Assembly: GCA_963721385.1 (NCBI GenBank)
Contig: CAVRJB010000019.1
Span: forward strand, 372,001 to 436,000
Reading direction: 5' to 3'
Source of the DNA: DAOMFB01 sp963721385
GTDB taxonomy: Bacteria > Acidobacteriota > Thermoanaerobaculia > UBA5066
Length of the DNA: 64,000 nt
A model generated the notes under the pieces. The model did not search any database, had not been told where the DNA came from, and was given only the letters and a program-made list of their open reading frames with translations. Below, in pieces: positions 1 to 8,800 of the stretch. Positions within the stretch are counted from its first letter, which is position 1. Every line of letters starts with the position of its first letter. Made by a program: the position numbers and the translations under genes.

Positions 1-1714
1 CGAACTTCACGATGAGGTCGCCGGCGAGGAAGCCCGCCTTCTCGGCCGGCGATCCCGCCGTGACTCCCGAGAGCTTCACGCCCGCGCCTTCCTCGGAGAA
101 GTCGGGGATGCCGCCGACCCAGACGCGGAAGCTGCGCGAGCCGCTGCCGGTCGGGGCTGTCCCGCCCTTCACCTCGCTGAAGGCGATCCGCTCCGGCGCG
201 GAGGCCGTGGCCGCGACGACCGGTTCGAGAAACCGGACGACGCGGACGATCCCTTCGGCGTCGATCCGGTCCGCCGTGTCCGACGGCTTGTGGTAGTCGG
301 CGTGCGCGCCCGTGAAGACGAAAAGGACCGGCTTCTTCGCCGCGTAGAACGGGGAGTGGTCCGACGGGCCGAAACCGCCCTCGAGGAGCGAGAGCTTCAG
401 CTTCGCCTCGGCGTTCGACGATTCGATCAGGCCCTTCCACGCGGGAGAGGTCCCGACGCCCTGCACGTCGAGCTTGTCTCCCCGGAGGCGCCCGATCATG
501 TCCATGTTGAACATCGCGACCACCGGTTCCCACGGCGTCGTCGGGTTCTTCGTGAAATGAAGCGAGCCCAGCGTCCCGATCTCCTCCGCTCCAAACGCGA
601 TGAAGAGGAGCGAGCGCGGGAGAGAGGGTTTCCTCCCGGCGAGGTCCCGCGCCATCTCGAGGAGGGCGGCCGTGCCGGAGGCGTTGTCGTCGGCGCCGGG
701 GTGGATCTTCGCCTCGCTCCCGCGGTCGAGCGACGTTGCGCCGCCGAGCCCGAGGTGGTCGTAGTGCGCGCCGACGATCACGATCTCGGGGTTCGCCTTC
801 GGGTCGGCGCCGGGAAGCAGGCCGAGGACATTGGCGGTCCTCACGCGCCGGGGAGTCACGTCGGCCACGAGCGCGACCCGCGAAAGAGCGGCCGCGAACG
901 GCGCCGGCTTCTTCGCGTCGTCGATCGTCTTCTGCGCAGCGGCGAGCGTCTTTCCGGACGGCGCGAGGAGCGCCTCGGCCACCGCGCGGCGGATGGAGAG
1001 CGCGACGATCCCCGCGTCGGCGAACGCGGCGTCGGTCCGGAGCGCCACGAGGTCGTCCGGGACATCCTTCGTCAGCGGGCCGGCCGCGACGAGGAGGGCC
1101 TTCGCCCCCTTGTCCCGGGCGACGCTGGCCTTGAACCGAAGGGCCGCGTACGGGGAAAAAGGCGACTTCTCGTCGTCGCCGTCGGGCCCGTAACGGAGGA
1201 CGAGGACCACCTTGTCCTTCACGTCGAGCCCGTCGTAGTCGTCGTAGGAGAGATCCTTCGCCACGATGCCGTAGCCGGCGAAGACGACCTCTCCGGCTGC
1301 GCTCCCCGCGGCGGAGAAGGCGAGCGGACGGAAGTCGGTCCCGACCCCCCAGGCCTTCTGCGACTCGCCGTCGCCCGTCTCGAGGCTGTTCTTCGGGCCG
1401 AGGTCGACTCCGTCGATGAAGTCGAACGGCTGGAGGTAGCTTCCCTTCGGGCCTGCCGGCAGAAGGCCGAGATTCCGGAACCTCTCCGCGATGCCGTCGG
1501 CCGCGCGGTCCGCCTCCGGCGTGCCGGCCCGGCGCCCCTTCAGCTCGGGCGACGCGAGCCAGGCGACGTCCGCCTGAACGCGGGCCGCGGCTGGCGACAG
1601 GACGGCCGGAGTCGCGGGTGCGGGCGAGGCCGGGGAAACCGTCTGGGGCGCGCCTGAGGCTAGCGAGGCGATCAGGAGCGCGAAGGCTGCGGACGTGCTG
1701 CGGGCAATCGTCAT
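1..1714 (-). CDS. Secreted M28-family zinc aminopeptidase with PA and PDZ regions (3' end outside window)
   Basis: The N-terminus (MTIARSTSAAFALLIASLAS) looks like a signal peptide, so the enzyme is probably exported to digest peptides. A protease-associated-like insert lies at about residues 140-225. The M28 catalytic core has GAHYDHLG near residue 315, GADDNASG near 340, GAEE near 374, NMDMIGR, and FGPSDHSP further on; these supply the two-zinc ligands and the catalytic Glu. After about residue 525 the chain reads as a PDZ-like domain (AGFLAGDLIVKF) and runs off the window. The chosen ATG at 1714 is followed at once by the signal peptide. It lies 61 bases downstream of the phosphopantetheinyl transferase on the same strand and could be read from its own promoter. 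The peptide substrate is unknown. Confidence 0.9.
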   Translation of the reverse strand, partial: MTIARSTSAAFALLIASLASGAPQTVSPASPAPATPAVLSPAAARVQADVAWLASPELKGRRAGTPEADRAADGIAERFRNLGLLPAGPKGSYLQPFDFIDGVDLGPKNSLETGDGESQKAWGVGTDFRPLAFSAAGSAAGEVVFAGYGIVAKDLSYDDYDGLDVKDKVVLVLRYGPDGDDEKSPFSPYAALRFKASVARDKGAKALLVAAGPLTKDVPDDLVALRTDAAFADAGIVALSIRRAVAEALLAPSGKTLAAAQKTIDDAKKPAPFAAALSRVALVADVTPRRVRTANVLGLLPGADPKANPEIVIVGAHYDHLGLGGATSLDRGSEAKIHPGADDNASGTAALLEMARDLAGRKPSLPRSLLFIAFGAEEIGTLGSLHFTKNPTTPWEPVVAMFNMDMIGRLRGDKLDVQGVGTSPAWKGLIESSNAEAKLKLSLLEGGFGPSDHSPFYAAKKPVLFVFTGAHADYHKPSDTADRIDAEGIVRVVRFLEPVVAATASAPERIAFSEVKGGTAPTGSGSRSFRVWVGGIPDFSEEGAGVKLSGVTAGSPAEKAGFLAGDLIVKF

Positions 1715-1775
1715 GGGGTTCTCTCGCCGGAGTTTAAGCATGTCAGGTCGGAACCCGTTTCGGGGGCGCGCCCCG

Positions 1776-2510
1776 TCACGCGGGCCCGCGCACCGCGAGC
1801 GTGAGGACGAAGCCCTCCTTTTCGCGCCAGAACCCGGTGACGTCGGCAACGCCACCGGCAGTGCCGGGCGCGAGTCGCGCGGCGAATCGCTTCCAACCGT
1901 CTCCCTCCGGGCGCGGAAGCGCCACGCCTGCCGGCGCCGGCTCGGAGGAGAGGTCGCAGTCGATGCAGCGTGTATCGACGGTGAGTCCGAGCCTCAGGGC
2001 TTTCAGGACCGCTTCCTTCGCGCTCCAGAGGGCGGTCGCGAGCGCGTCGCGCGGGCGGCCCGCGCCCCGCGCCTCCCACGCGGCGATCTCGGCCCCCGTG
2101 AAGAAATCCCGGACGAAGGCCTCGCTTCGCGGCTCGATCCGCTCGAGGTCGGCTCCCGCCGCGAGCGCGTCGTCCGGATCGGGCCAGGCGGCGCAGAAGG
2201 CGGTCCCTTCGGAATGGCTCACCGAGACGCCGAACGGAAGGCGGCCGCCGTCCGGACCGCGGACGACCGGAGCCCCCTGCGGGCCGGGGACGATCTCGTA
2301 CGCGTCGAGCGAGGGAGGCACGCCTTCCAAGTCGCCAACGAGGTCGGCGAGGAGCTCCTTCGCGGCCCAGCGCCCGAGAAGAAAATCGGCGCGGCGCTTG
2401 GGCACGAGGAGCCGCGCCGCGTGCGCGCGCTCCGACGGGCCGAGCCACGCCGGGAGGGACCCGCCCTTTCCGGCCGGCGCGGGGCCCGCGCGGAGAGTCC
2501 AGCGGATCAC
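1776..2510 (-). CDS. 4'-phosphopantetheinyl transferase, Sfp type
   Basis: This 244-residue protein belongs to the Sfp/AcpT superfamily, which moves the phosphopantetheine arm of CoA onto carrier proteins. The three family motifs are visible: GVSVSHSEG, the metal-binding GADLERIE, and WSAKEAVLKALRLGL. The length is typical of a two-lobed Sfp enzyme. It starts at GTG 2510, overlapping the stop of the upstream ACP-ACP-KR-DH gene by four bases (GTGA), so the two are translationally coupled. The natural inference is that it activates the carrier domains encoded just upstream, although those domains carry Thr instead of Ser at the attachment position. Confidence 0.92.
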   Translation of the reverse strand: MIRWTLRAGPAPAGKGGSLPAWLGPSERAHAARLLVPKRRADFLLGRWAAKELLADLVGDLEGVPPSLDAYEIVPGPQGAPVVRGPDGGRLPFGVSVSHSEGTAFCAAWPDPDDALAAGADLERIEPRSEAFVRDFFTGAEIAAWEARGAGRPRDALATALWSAKEAVLKALRLGLTVDTRCIDCDLSSEPAPAGVALPRPEGDGWKRFAARLAPGTAGGVADVTGFWREKEGFVLTLAVRGPA

Positions 2511-5500
2511 GCCAGGATCACTTTCCCCTCGAGAGGGACCGTCCGGTAGCCGCGCAGCTCCACGAAGACGCGACCCCGCTCGTCGATGGCGTCAGCGTCG
2601 AACGACGCGCCCCCGTCCCGCGCGCGGACGACGGCCCAAAGGCGCGAGGCCGCCGCGTCCTCCTCGGAGCCGAAGACCCGGACCGAGTCGAGGGCCATCG
2701 GCAGCGCGAGGCGCTCTTTCGCGGCCGCTTCCTGGATGCCGGCCGTCTGGAAGCAGAGCTCGATGAGGCGCGGCGCCATCAGCGCCGCGGCGTTCGGCGG
2801 CACGGCGTTCGGCGGGAGCGCCGCCGCCATGAGGCCCCGGGCCGTGTCGCCGTTGGGCTCGACCCCCGCGAGAACCCGGTACGCGGGTCCATGGAAATAG
2901 ACGCGATAGATCGCGTCGGGCCCGAAGGGGAGAGCCGTCTTCGTCGACGGCGGCCTCGTCGCCTGCGGGGGCAGCCCGGCCGGCGTCCTCGTCATTCGGA
3001 CACGGGCCCGGAAATGGAGGCGCTCGACGGGCGGGAGGTCGGGCTTCGGCTGCACTCTTGAGCGGAGCACGGTCTCGACGAGGAGATCGCCCGAGGCGTC
3101 GGGTGCCGCCTGCGCCGAGAGGTGGAGCGTGGCCGGCTGTTTCCGGAAGAACTTGAACGGGAGGAGGAACTGCACGTCCTCGACGGCCGCGACGCGGAAG
3201 CCGGGACAGAGAGCGCTCGCCATCTGGGCGAACGCCTCGGTCCCCATGACGCCCGGGAGGAGCGGCGTTTCGTCCATCGCGTGGTCGAAGAGGAACGGCT
3301 GGACGACCGGATCGAGCGGCGTCTCGGCCGTCAGCCCGCCGTAGAGCGGCGCGCCGGTGACGCGCCCGACCATGACGAGCGGCCGCTCGAGCGTCGCGAG
3401 GGCATCGGCCATCCGGCCGGCGTCGAGGCCGCCGCTCGCGTCCCACTCGGCGCCGAGGATGCCGAGCTTTCCGGCGACGACGATCTCGCCGGAGAAGCCG
3501 CCGGAGACGAGCTCCCGCCGGACGGTCGGGATCCCGGCCTCGGGCGGGAGCATGTCGATGCCGGCCATCTCCATGATCTTCGGGATGGAGCCCCGCGTCG
3601 CCATGCCGATGCCGCCCCAGGCGGTCCAGTCGATGGCGATCGCGCGCGTCGCCGGACGGGCCGCGTGGAGCGCCGACGACATCGCCGCAAGGAGGGCGTT
3701 CGCGGCGCTGTAGTCGGTCTGGCCGCTGTTGCCGAACCGCCCGGCGACGGAGCTGAAGACGACCGTCACCCCGAGCGGCATTTCCTTCGCCGCCCGGAGG
3801 AGGCCGAAGAAGCCGTCGGCCTTGATGTCGAAGACGAGGTCGAACTCGGAGGGCTCCTTGTCCTCGAGCTTCCGGCTGATCTCGACGCCGCCGGCGTGGA
3901 CGAGGACGTCGATCCGGCCGTCGCGGGACCGGATCTCGTCGACGGCAGCCGCGACCGCCGGGCCGTCGAGGAGGTTGACGCTCCGCCAGAGCGCGGTGCC
4001 GCCCGCGGCTTCGACGGCCTCGATCGAACGGAGGGCCGCGTCGGAGCGCTCGACGGCGAGGAGCGACTTGTCGATGGCAACGGGCGTCGGCTTCTCGCCT
4101 CGGGCCTTCGCCTCCTCGATGAGGAGCCGCTTCAGCGCCTCGCGGTCCGAGCGGAAGAGGGCGATCCTGGGGTCGCCCTTCGCGGGCGCCGCCACGAGGT
4201 CGAGGAGCCAGAAGATGCCGCCTGACGCGGCTGCGAGGTCGGCCACGATGGCGCTCGTGATTCCGCCGGCCGCGCCGGTGACGACGAAGACCGTCTCCTT
4301 CGAGAGGACGAGGCCGGGCGCCCCGTCGGCCGCCGGCCGTTCGGCGAGGCTCACCGTGAAGCGGAGGCCGTCCTTCCGGCCGGACTCGACGATGCCCGGG
4401 TCGAGAAGCGTCTCTTCGAGGAGCGCGGCCGCGACCGCGGCGGGAGAAGCGCCGGTCTCGAAGTCGACGGTCTTCACGAGTGCTTCGGGCTTTTCGCGCT
4501 TGTACGCCTTCGTGAAGCCCGCGACGGCGCCGCCGAGCGGTGCCGCGGCGCCGGCCGGACCCTGTCCCTGCAACCCCCCCATCCGCGTGGCCGAGACGAG
4601 GAACGTCCCCGGCCCGCCGGCCGCCCCGCCGAGCGCGCGCATGGCGCGGTAGAGGTTCTTCGTGCGGACCCGGTTCGCCTCGCGGAAGGCGGCGAGGTCC
4701 AGATCGAGGAGCGAGGGGCCGGTGTCGAGAGCGGGGAGCCAGAAGACGCCGGCGATCGGTCCCTCCGCGGCCCAGGTTTTCAGCGCCGCCTCGAGCTCGG
4801 ACGCGGGGAGAGCCGGGTCGAGCGGCAGGACGCTGACCTCCTTCCCGGTGAGGAGCTCACCGAGCGCCTTTCCGGCGCCGCCGCAGTCGGTCGCCACGAC
4901 GACACGGCTTCCCGTCGACAGGGAGACGCCGGTGGCCTTCATCAGCCCGATCGGCGGCCGGAGCGACGGGACGGCGACGCGCCGCGGGATGCTGTCGGCG
5001 TCGGCAAGAGACGCAGCGGCGCGCGTCGGCTCTTCACCTTCGACGTTTGCCGGCGCCGAAGGCACGGGCGTCAATTCGGGTCTGTTGTCGTAGACGAACT
5101 TCACGACGTGGCGGAGCGTCGGGAAGTCGCGGAGCTTCATGTTGTCCTGCCGCGGAATGGACCACTCGGCGCGGACGGCGGCGAACGTCTCGGCCTGCTT
5201 GACGGTGTCGACGCCGAGGTCCGCCTCGAGGTCGAGGTCGAGCTCCAGCATCTCCGGCGGGTAGCCCGTCTTCTCGGCGACGATGGCCATCACCTTCGTC
5301 ACCACGTCGTCTCTCTCCGGCGGCGCCGGCGCGGGGGCCACCAACACCTCTTCTTCGGAAGGAAGGGAACGGGGCGCCGGAGCAGGGCCGGCGGCCGGCG
5401 TGGCGGCGACGAGATCGGGCCGGTAGTCGTAGACGAACTTCACGACGTGCCGGAGCGTCGGGAAGTCGCGGAGCTTCATGCTGTCCTGCCGGGGAATGGA

Positions 5501-5770
5501 CCATTCGGCGCGGACGGCGGCGAACGTCTCGGCCTGCTTGACGGTGTCGACGCCGAGATCCGCCTCGAGGTCGAGGTCCAGCTCCAGCATCTCCGGCGGG
5601 TAACCCGTCTTCTCGGCGACGATGGCCATCACCTTCGTCACCACGTCGTCTGTCTCTGGCGGCGCCGGCGCGGGGGTCACCACCACCTCTTCTTCGAAGG
5701 GGAGCGCGGCAGGCGCCGGAGCGGCGCCGGCGGACGGCGGCGCGGCGGCAGGGTGCTCTTGCCTTTTCAC
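2507..5770 (-). CDS. PUFA-synthase-like polyketide/lipid synthase subunit: ACP-ACP-KR-DH
   Basis: This 1087-residue protein has two tandem carrier domains (about residues 41-120 and 154-233) joined by Ala/Pro-rich linkers. A ketoreductase follows at about 490-770, with VVTGAAGGI for NADPH, VLVHAGGVE, FSSVAGRFGNSGQTDYSAAN and the product-side DWTAWGG. A double hotdog dehydratase-like region occupies about 820-1080, with DHAMDETPLLPG and a second half near YFHGPAYRVL and LIELCFQ. The carrier motif reads LGVDTVKQ in both copies, so Thr76 and Thr189 sit where Ser is usual. There is no enoylreductase or thioesterase. The start is GTG 5770, 43 bases after the KS-AT-KS stop, without a clear ribosome site. 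The role is inferred: it carries and processes the chain elongated by the KS-AT-KS partner. Confidence 0.88.
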   Translation of the reverse strand: MKRQEHPAAAPPSAGAAPAPAALPFEEEVVVTPAPAPPETDDVVTKVMAIVAEKTGYPPEMLELDLDLEADLGVDTVKQAETFAAVRAEWSIPRQDSMKLRDFPTLRHVVKFVYDYRPDLVAATPAAGPAPAPRSLPSEEEVLVAPAPAPPERDDVVTKVMAIVAEKTGYPPEMLELDLDLEADLGVDTVKQAETFAAVRAEWSIPRQDNMKLRDFPTLRHVVKFVYDNRPELTPVPSAPANVEGEEPTRAAASLADADSIPRRVAVPSLRPPIGLMKATGVSLSTGSRVVVATDCGGAGKALGELLTGKEVSVLPLDPALPASELEAALKTWAAEGPIAGVFWLPALDTGPSLLDLDLAAFREANRVRTKNLYRAMRALGGAAGGPGTFLVSATRMGGLQGQGPAGAAAPLGGAVAGFTKAYKREKPEALVKTVDFETGASPAAVAAALLEETLLDPGIVESGRKDGLRFTVSLAERPAADGAPGLVLSKETVFVVTGAAGGITSAIVADLAAASGGIFWLLDLVAAPAKGDPRIALFRSDREALKRLLIEEAKARGEKPTPVAIDKSLLAVERSDAALRSIEAVEAAGGTALWRSVNLLDGPAVAAAVDEIRSRDGRIDVLVHAGGVEISRKLEDKEPSEFDLVFDIKADGFFGLLRAAKEMPLGVTVVFSSVAGRFGNSGQTDYSAANALLAAMSSALHAARPATRAIAIDWTAWGGIGMATRGSIPKIMEMAGIDMLPPEAGIPTVRRELVSGGFSGEIVVAGKLGILGAEWDASGGLDAGRMADALATLERPLVMVGRVTGAPLYGGLTAETPLDPVVQPFLFDHAMDETPLLPGVMGTEAFAQMASALCPGFRVAAVEDVQFLLPFKFFRKQPATLHLSAQAAPDASGDLLVETVLRSRVQPKPDLPPVERLHFRARVRMTRTPAGLPPQATRPPSTKTALPFGPDAIYRVYFHGPAYRVLAGVEPNGDTARGLMAAALPPNAVPPNAAALMAPRLIELCFQTAGIQEAAAKERLALPMALDSVRVFGSEEDAAASRLWAVVRARDGGASFDADAIDERGRVFVELRGYRTVPLEGKVILA
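5072..5650 (-). repeat. Two near-identical carrier-domain repeats, period 339 bp
   Basis: Bases 5411-5650 and 5072-5311 encode the two carrier domains. Aligned by eye over about 220 bases they differ at only about seven positions (roughly 97% identity), and the encoded cores differ mainly by one Asp/Asn change. The Ala/Pro linkers between them are less alike. This points to a recent duplication or continuing gene conversion. Confidence 0.9.
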
Positions 5771-5813
5771 GTTCGAAGAACGGCCGCGCCGAAGGTGCGG
5801 CTCCTTGTCTCCC

Positions 5814-8800
5814 TCACCGGCGCTCGGGCGGGGCGGGGGCGCGGCGAGTCGGACCGGTTCCCCAGACCCACGCGCTCGGGGCCGGCGGGTGGGCCGGAAC
5901 GCCCTTCGAGACGACGCGGAGGTTCCGTTTGACGACCTCCAGCTCGGGCGCGTCGGTCCCGGTCGTTTCTGCGAGCCAGCGGAGGTAGAGCGCCGGGTCG
6001 TCGACCCGGTCGAGCCCGCCGGGGATGCGGCGCGTCAGCGTCAGGGAGATCTGCGACCCGAAGCCGGCAGCGAGGTGGATCGCGTAGGTGACGGGATACC
6101 GGCCGCCGCGCGAGAGCCTCAGAGCGCCCAGGTCGGGATCGGGCTCCCGGAAGTTCGGGACCGGCGGGACGATGCCGTGCTCGAGGATCTTGACGGCGAT
6201 GACGTCCTCGATGCCGACCCCCATCGGGTGGCCGGTGAAACCTTTCGTGTTCGCGACGACGATTTCGTTCGCCGACGGCCCGAACACGTGCCGAAGGGCC
6301 ACGACCTCGGCCGCCGCGCTCCCGCCGCGCGCGGGAGTGAACGTCTCGTGCGACATGAAGACCATCTCGCTCGCCATCGCATGGCGATCGAGGCCGAAGC
6401 GGCGCTCGGCACTCGCGACGAGGCTTTCGACGACGTCGGAGACGTGGGTGACGTCGAGGCGCGTTCCGTGGAAGGCGCTGTTTCGCGTCTCGGTCGAAAG
6501 GAGCTCGACGAGGCCTCGCATGCCACGCTCCTCGACGGCGTTCTGGCTCTCGACGACGAGGGCGCAGGCGCCCATCCCGATCAGCGTGCCGTGCCGGCGG
6601 CGGTCGAAGGGGAGGGCGGCCTCCTCGACCTTGTCGTCGGTCGCGGCCGCCCCCGAGGCGAGGAAGCCGGCGCCGAACCACTCCACCATCCGGTCCGACG
6701 TGACGGCGTCGGCCCCGAGGACGAGGACGCGGCGGCAGCGCCCCGAGCGGATCCAGTCTTCGGCCAGCCCGATCGCCATCGCGGTCGAGGCGCACGCCGA
6801 GTTGACCTGCGTGTTCGGGCCGCGGGCGCCGACGTACTCGGCAAACTGGCTGTGCCCCATCGAGAGGACGCGGAGGAGGAAACGGCGGTCGAACGCGTAG
6901 GGCTTCCGCACGACCTCGTCGTCGAGGCGGGCGACCTTCCGGTCGATCTCGGCGAGCGTGGCCGGGTCGGACGTGACGCGTCGCAGGTCCTCGAGCGAGG
7001 CCCGTTCGCGGCGGAGCGCCTCGTCCTCGAAGTAGCGGGTCATCTCGTCGGCGAAGCGGTCGAAGCCCGGGAAGGCGCTCGCGAAGACGACCCCCGTCTC
7101 GTCGCGGAGTGATTCGGGGAGCATCCAGCGGTCGGGGAGGAACTTCCCGGTGGAGGTTCTCCTCCAGGTCTGGACGAGCGGGATCCCCGCCTCGCGGAGG
7201 GCGTCGAGGCCCGCGGCCATCGCGAGCTGCGAGGTCAGGTCGAGCGCCTCCACGAGCTTCTCGGGGACGCCGTACTCGGCCGGGAGGTCGAACGGCCCGG
7301 GCCGGCCCGCGAGCTTGATCACCTCGCCGGTGTCGGAGATCGTCTCGAAGCGGCCGCTGCCGTCCTCACCCTTGACGACGCGCGTCACCTTCTTTTCGAC
7401 CATGCGCCTCCGGAAGCGCTCGGGGAGGAAGTCGACGAACTGCTCGCCGCGGAGGATCCGCTCGGCGTTCGCCGGGTCCATGACCGGCTTCTCGGCGCCC
7501 GGAAGGCCGAGCCCGGTGCCGCTCACGACGATCGAGCCTCGCGGCGTCTCGTTGCGGTCGAGGGCGCCGCGGGGCGCCGGGGCAGTCTCGGCGGCCGGGA
7601 GGGAGACGCCGGCCTGCGCCCCGCGGCCGTACCCCGCGGCCCAGAGGCCGCAGAGGGCGTGGTTCAGCGCGGTTGTGTCGCCGGGCTTCGGCGCGTTCGT
7701 GAAGAGGGAGACGAGGCCGGGCCGCCCGTCGAGGACGTCGTCGACGAAACCCTTGAGCGCCCGCTTCGGGCCGACCTCCAGGAACGTCCGCGCTCCCTCG
7801 GCCCAGAGGGTCTCGAGCCCCCGGACCCACTGGACGGGCGAGGCGATCTGCTTCTGGAGAGTCTCCTTGATCCCGTCGATCGTCTCGGGGTAGAGGCCGC
7901 CCGTGACGTTGGCAACGAGCTTTCGCTTCGGAGGCGAGACCCGGAGGCGGTCGAGGACCTTCCGAAGCGGCGCGCTCGCCGGCGCCACGATCTCCGTGTG
8001 GAAGGCGTGGCTCACCGGGAGGCGGATGGCGTGAAAGCCCTTCTTCTGCAGCGCGACGACCGCCGCTTCCACCGCGGGCGAGGCGCCGCCGATGACGCAC
8101 TGGGCCCGGCTGTTGATGTTCGCCGCGACGACGTAGCCGTCCACGGTCCTGAGGACCGCCTCGACCTCCTCGACCGGCGCCATGATCGCCGCCATCTGGC
8201 CGTTGTCGGCGAGGGAGACGTGCGTCATCTCGCGCCCGCGCGCGGCCGCCGCTTCGAGGGCGTCGGCGAACGGCATCACGCCGGCGGCGACGAGGGCGGC
8301 GTACTCGCCGAGCGAGTGCCCCATCACGAGGTCGGGCTCGAGGCCGTACGTCCGGAGGACCTCGTAGAGGGCGACGTCGGCGGTCAGCATCGCGGGCTGC
8401 GTGATGGCGGTCTGCTTGAGCGCCTCCTCGGCCGCCTTCACGGCCTCGTCGTCCTTCCCGTCGGCGAAGAGGTAGCTCGTCAGCGGCCGGTCGAGGATCG
8501 GCGTCATGACGCGATCGGCTTCCTCGAAAACCGCGGCGGCGGCGGGCTCGCACGCCGCGAGCTCCCGCCCCATGTTCACGTACTGGCTCCCCTGGCCGGG
8601 GAAGAGGAAGGCAAGCCTTCCGGGGGCGGGCCCCGAGCCGCGGAAGATTCCCTGCGAGGCCAGGGCCTGGAGCGCCTTCGGAGTCCCGGCGGCGATCGCC
8701 TTCTTCGCCTTGCCGAGCTTCTCCAGGAGCTCCTCGCGCGTTCCGAAGTCGATCGTCAGCCGCTCGGGCGCGGCGAGGAAGGAGGCGTCCGGCGCGGCGG

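Noticed and set aside
290..1657. 455-codon plus-strand frame at the left edge
   Set aside because: It is antisense to the M28 peptidase, whose active-site motifs are all on the minus strand.
5072..5650. Carrier repeats as an assembly duplication artefact
   Set aside because: The copies differ at several synonymous positions and have different linkers, so they are two real units.
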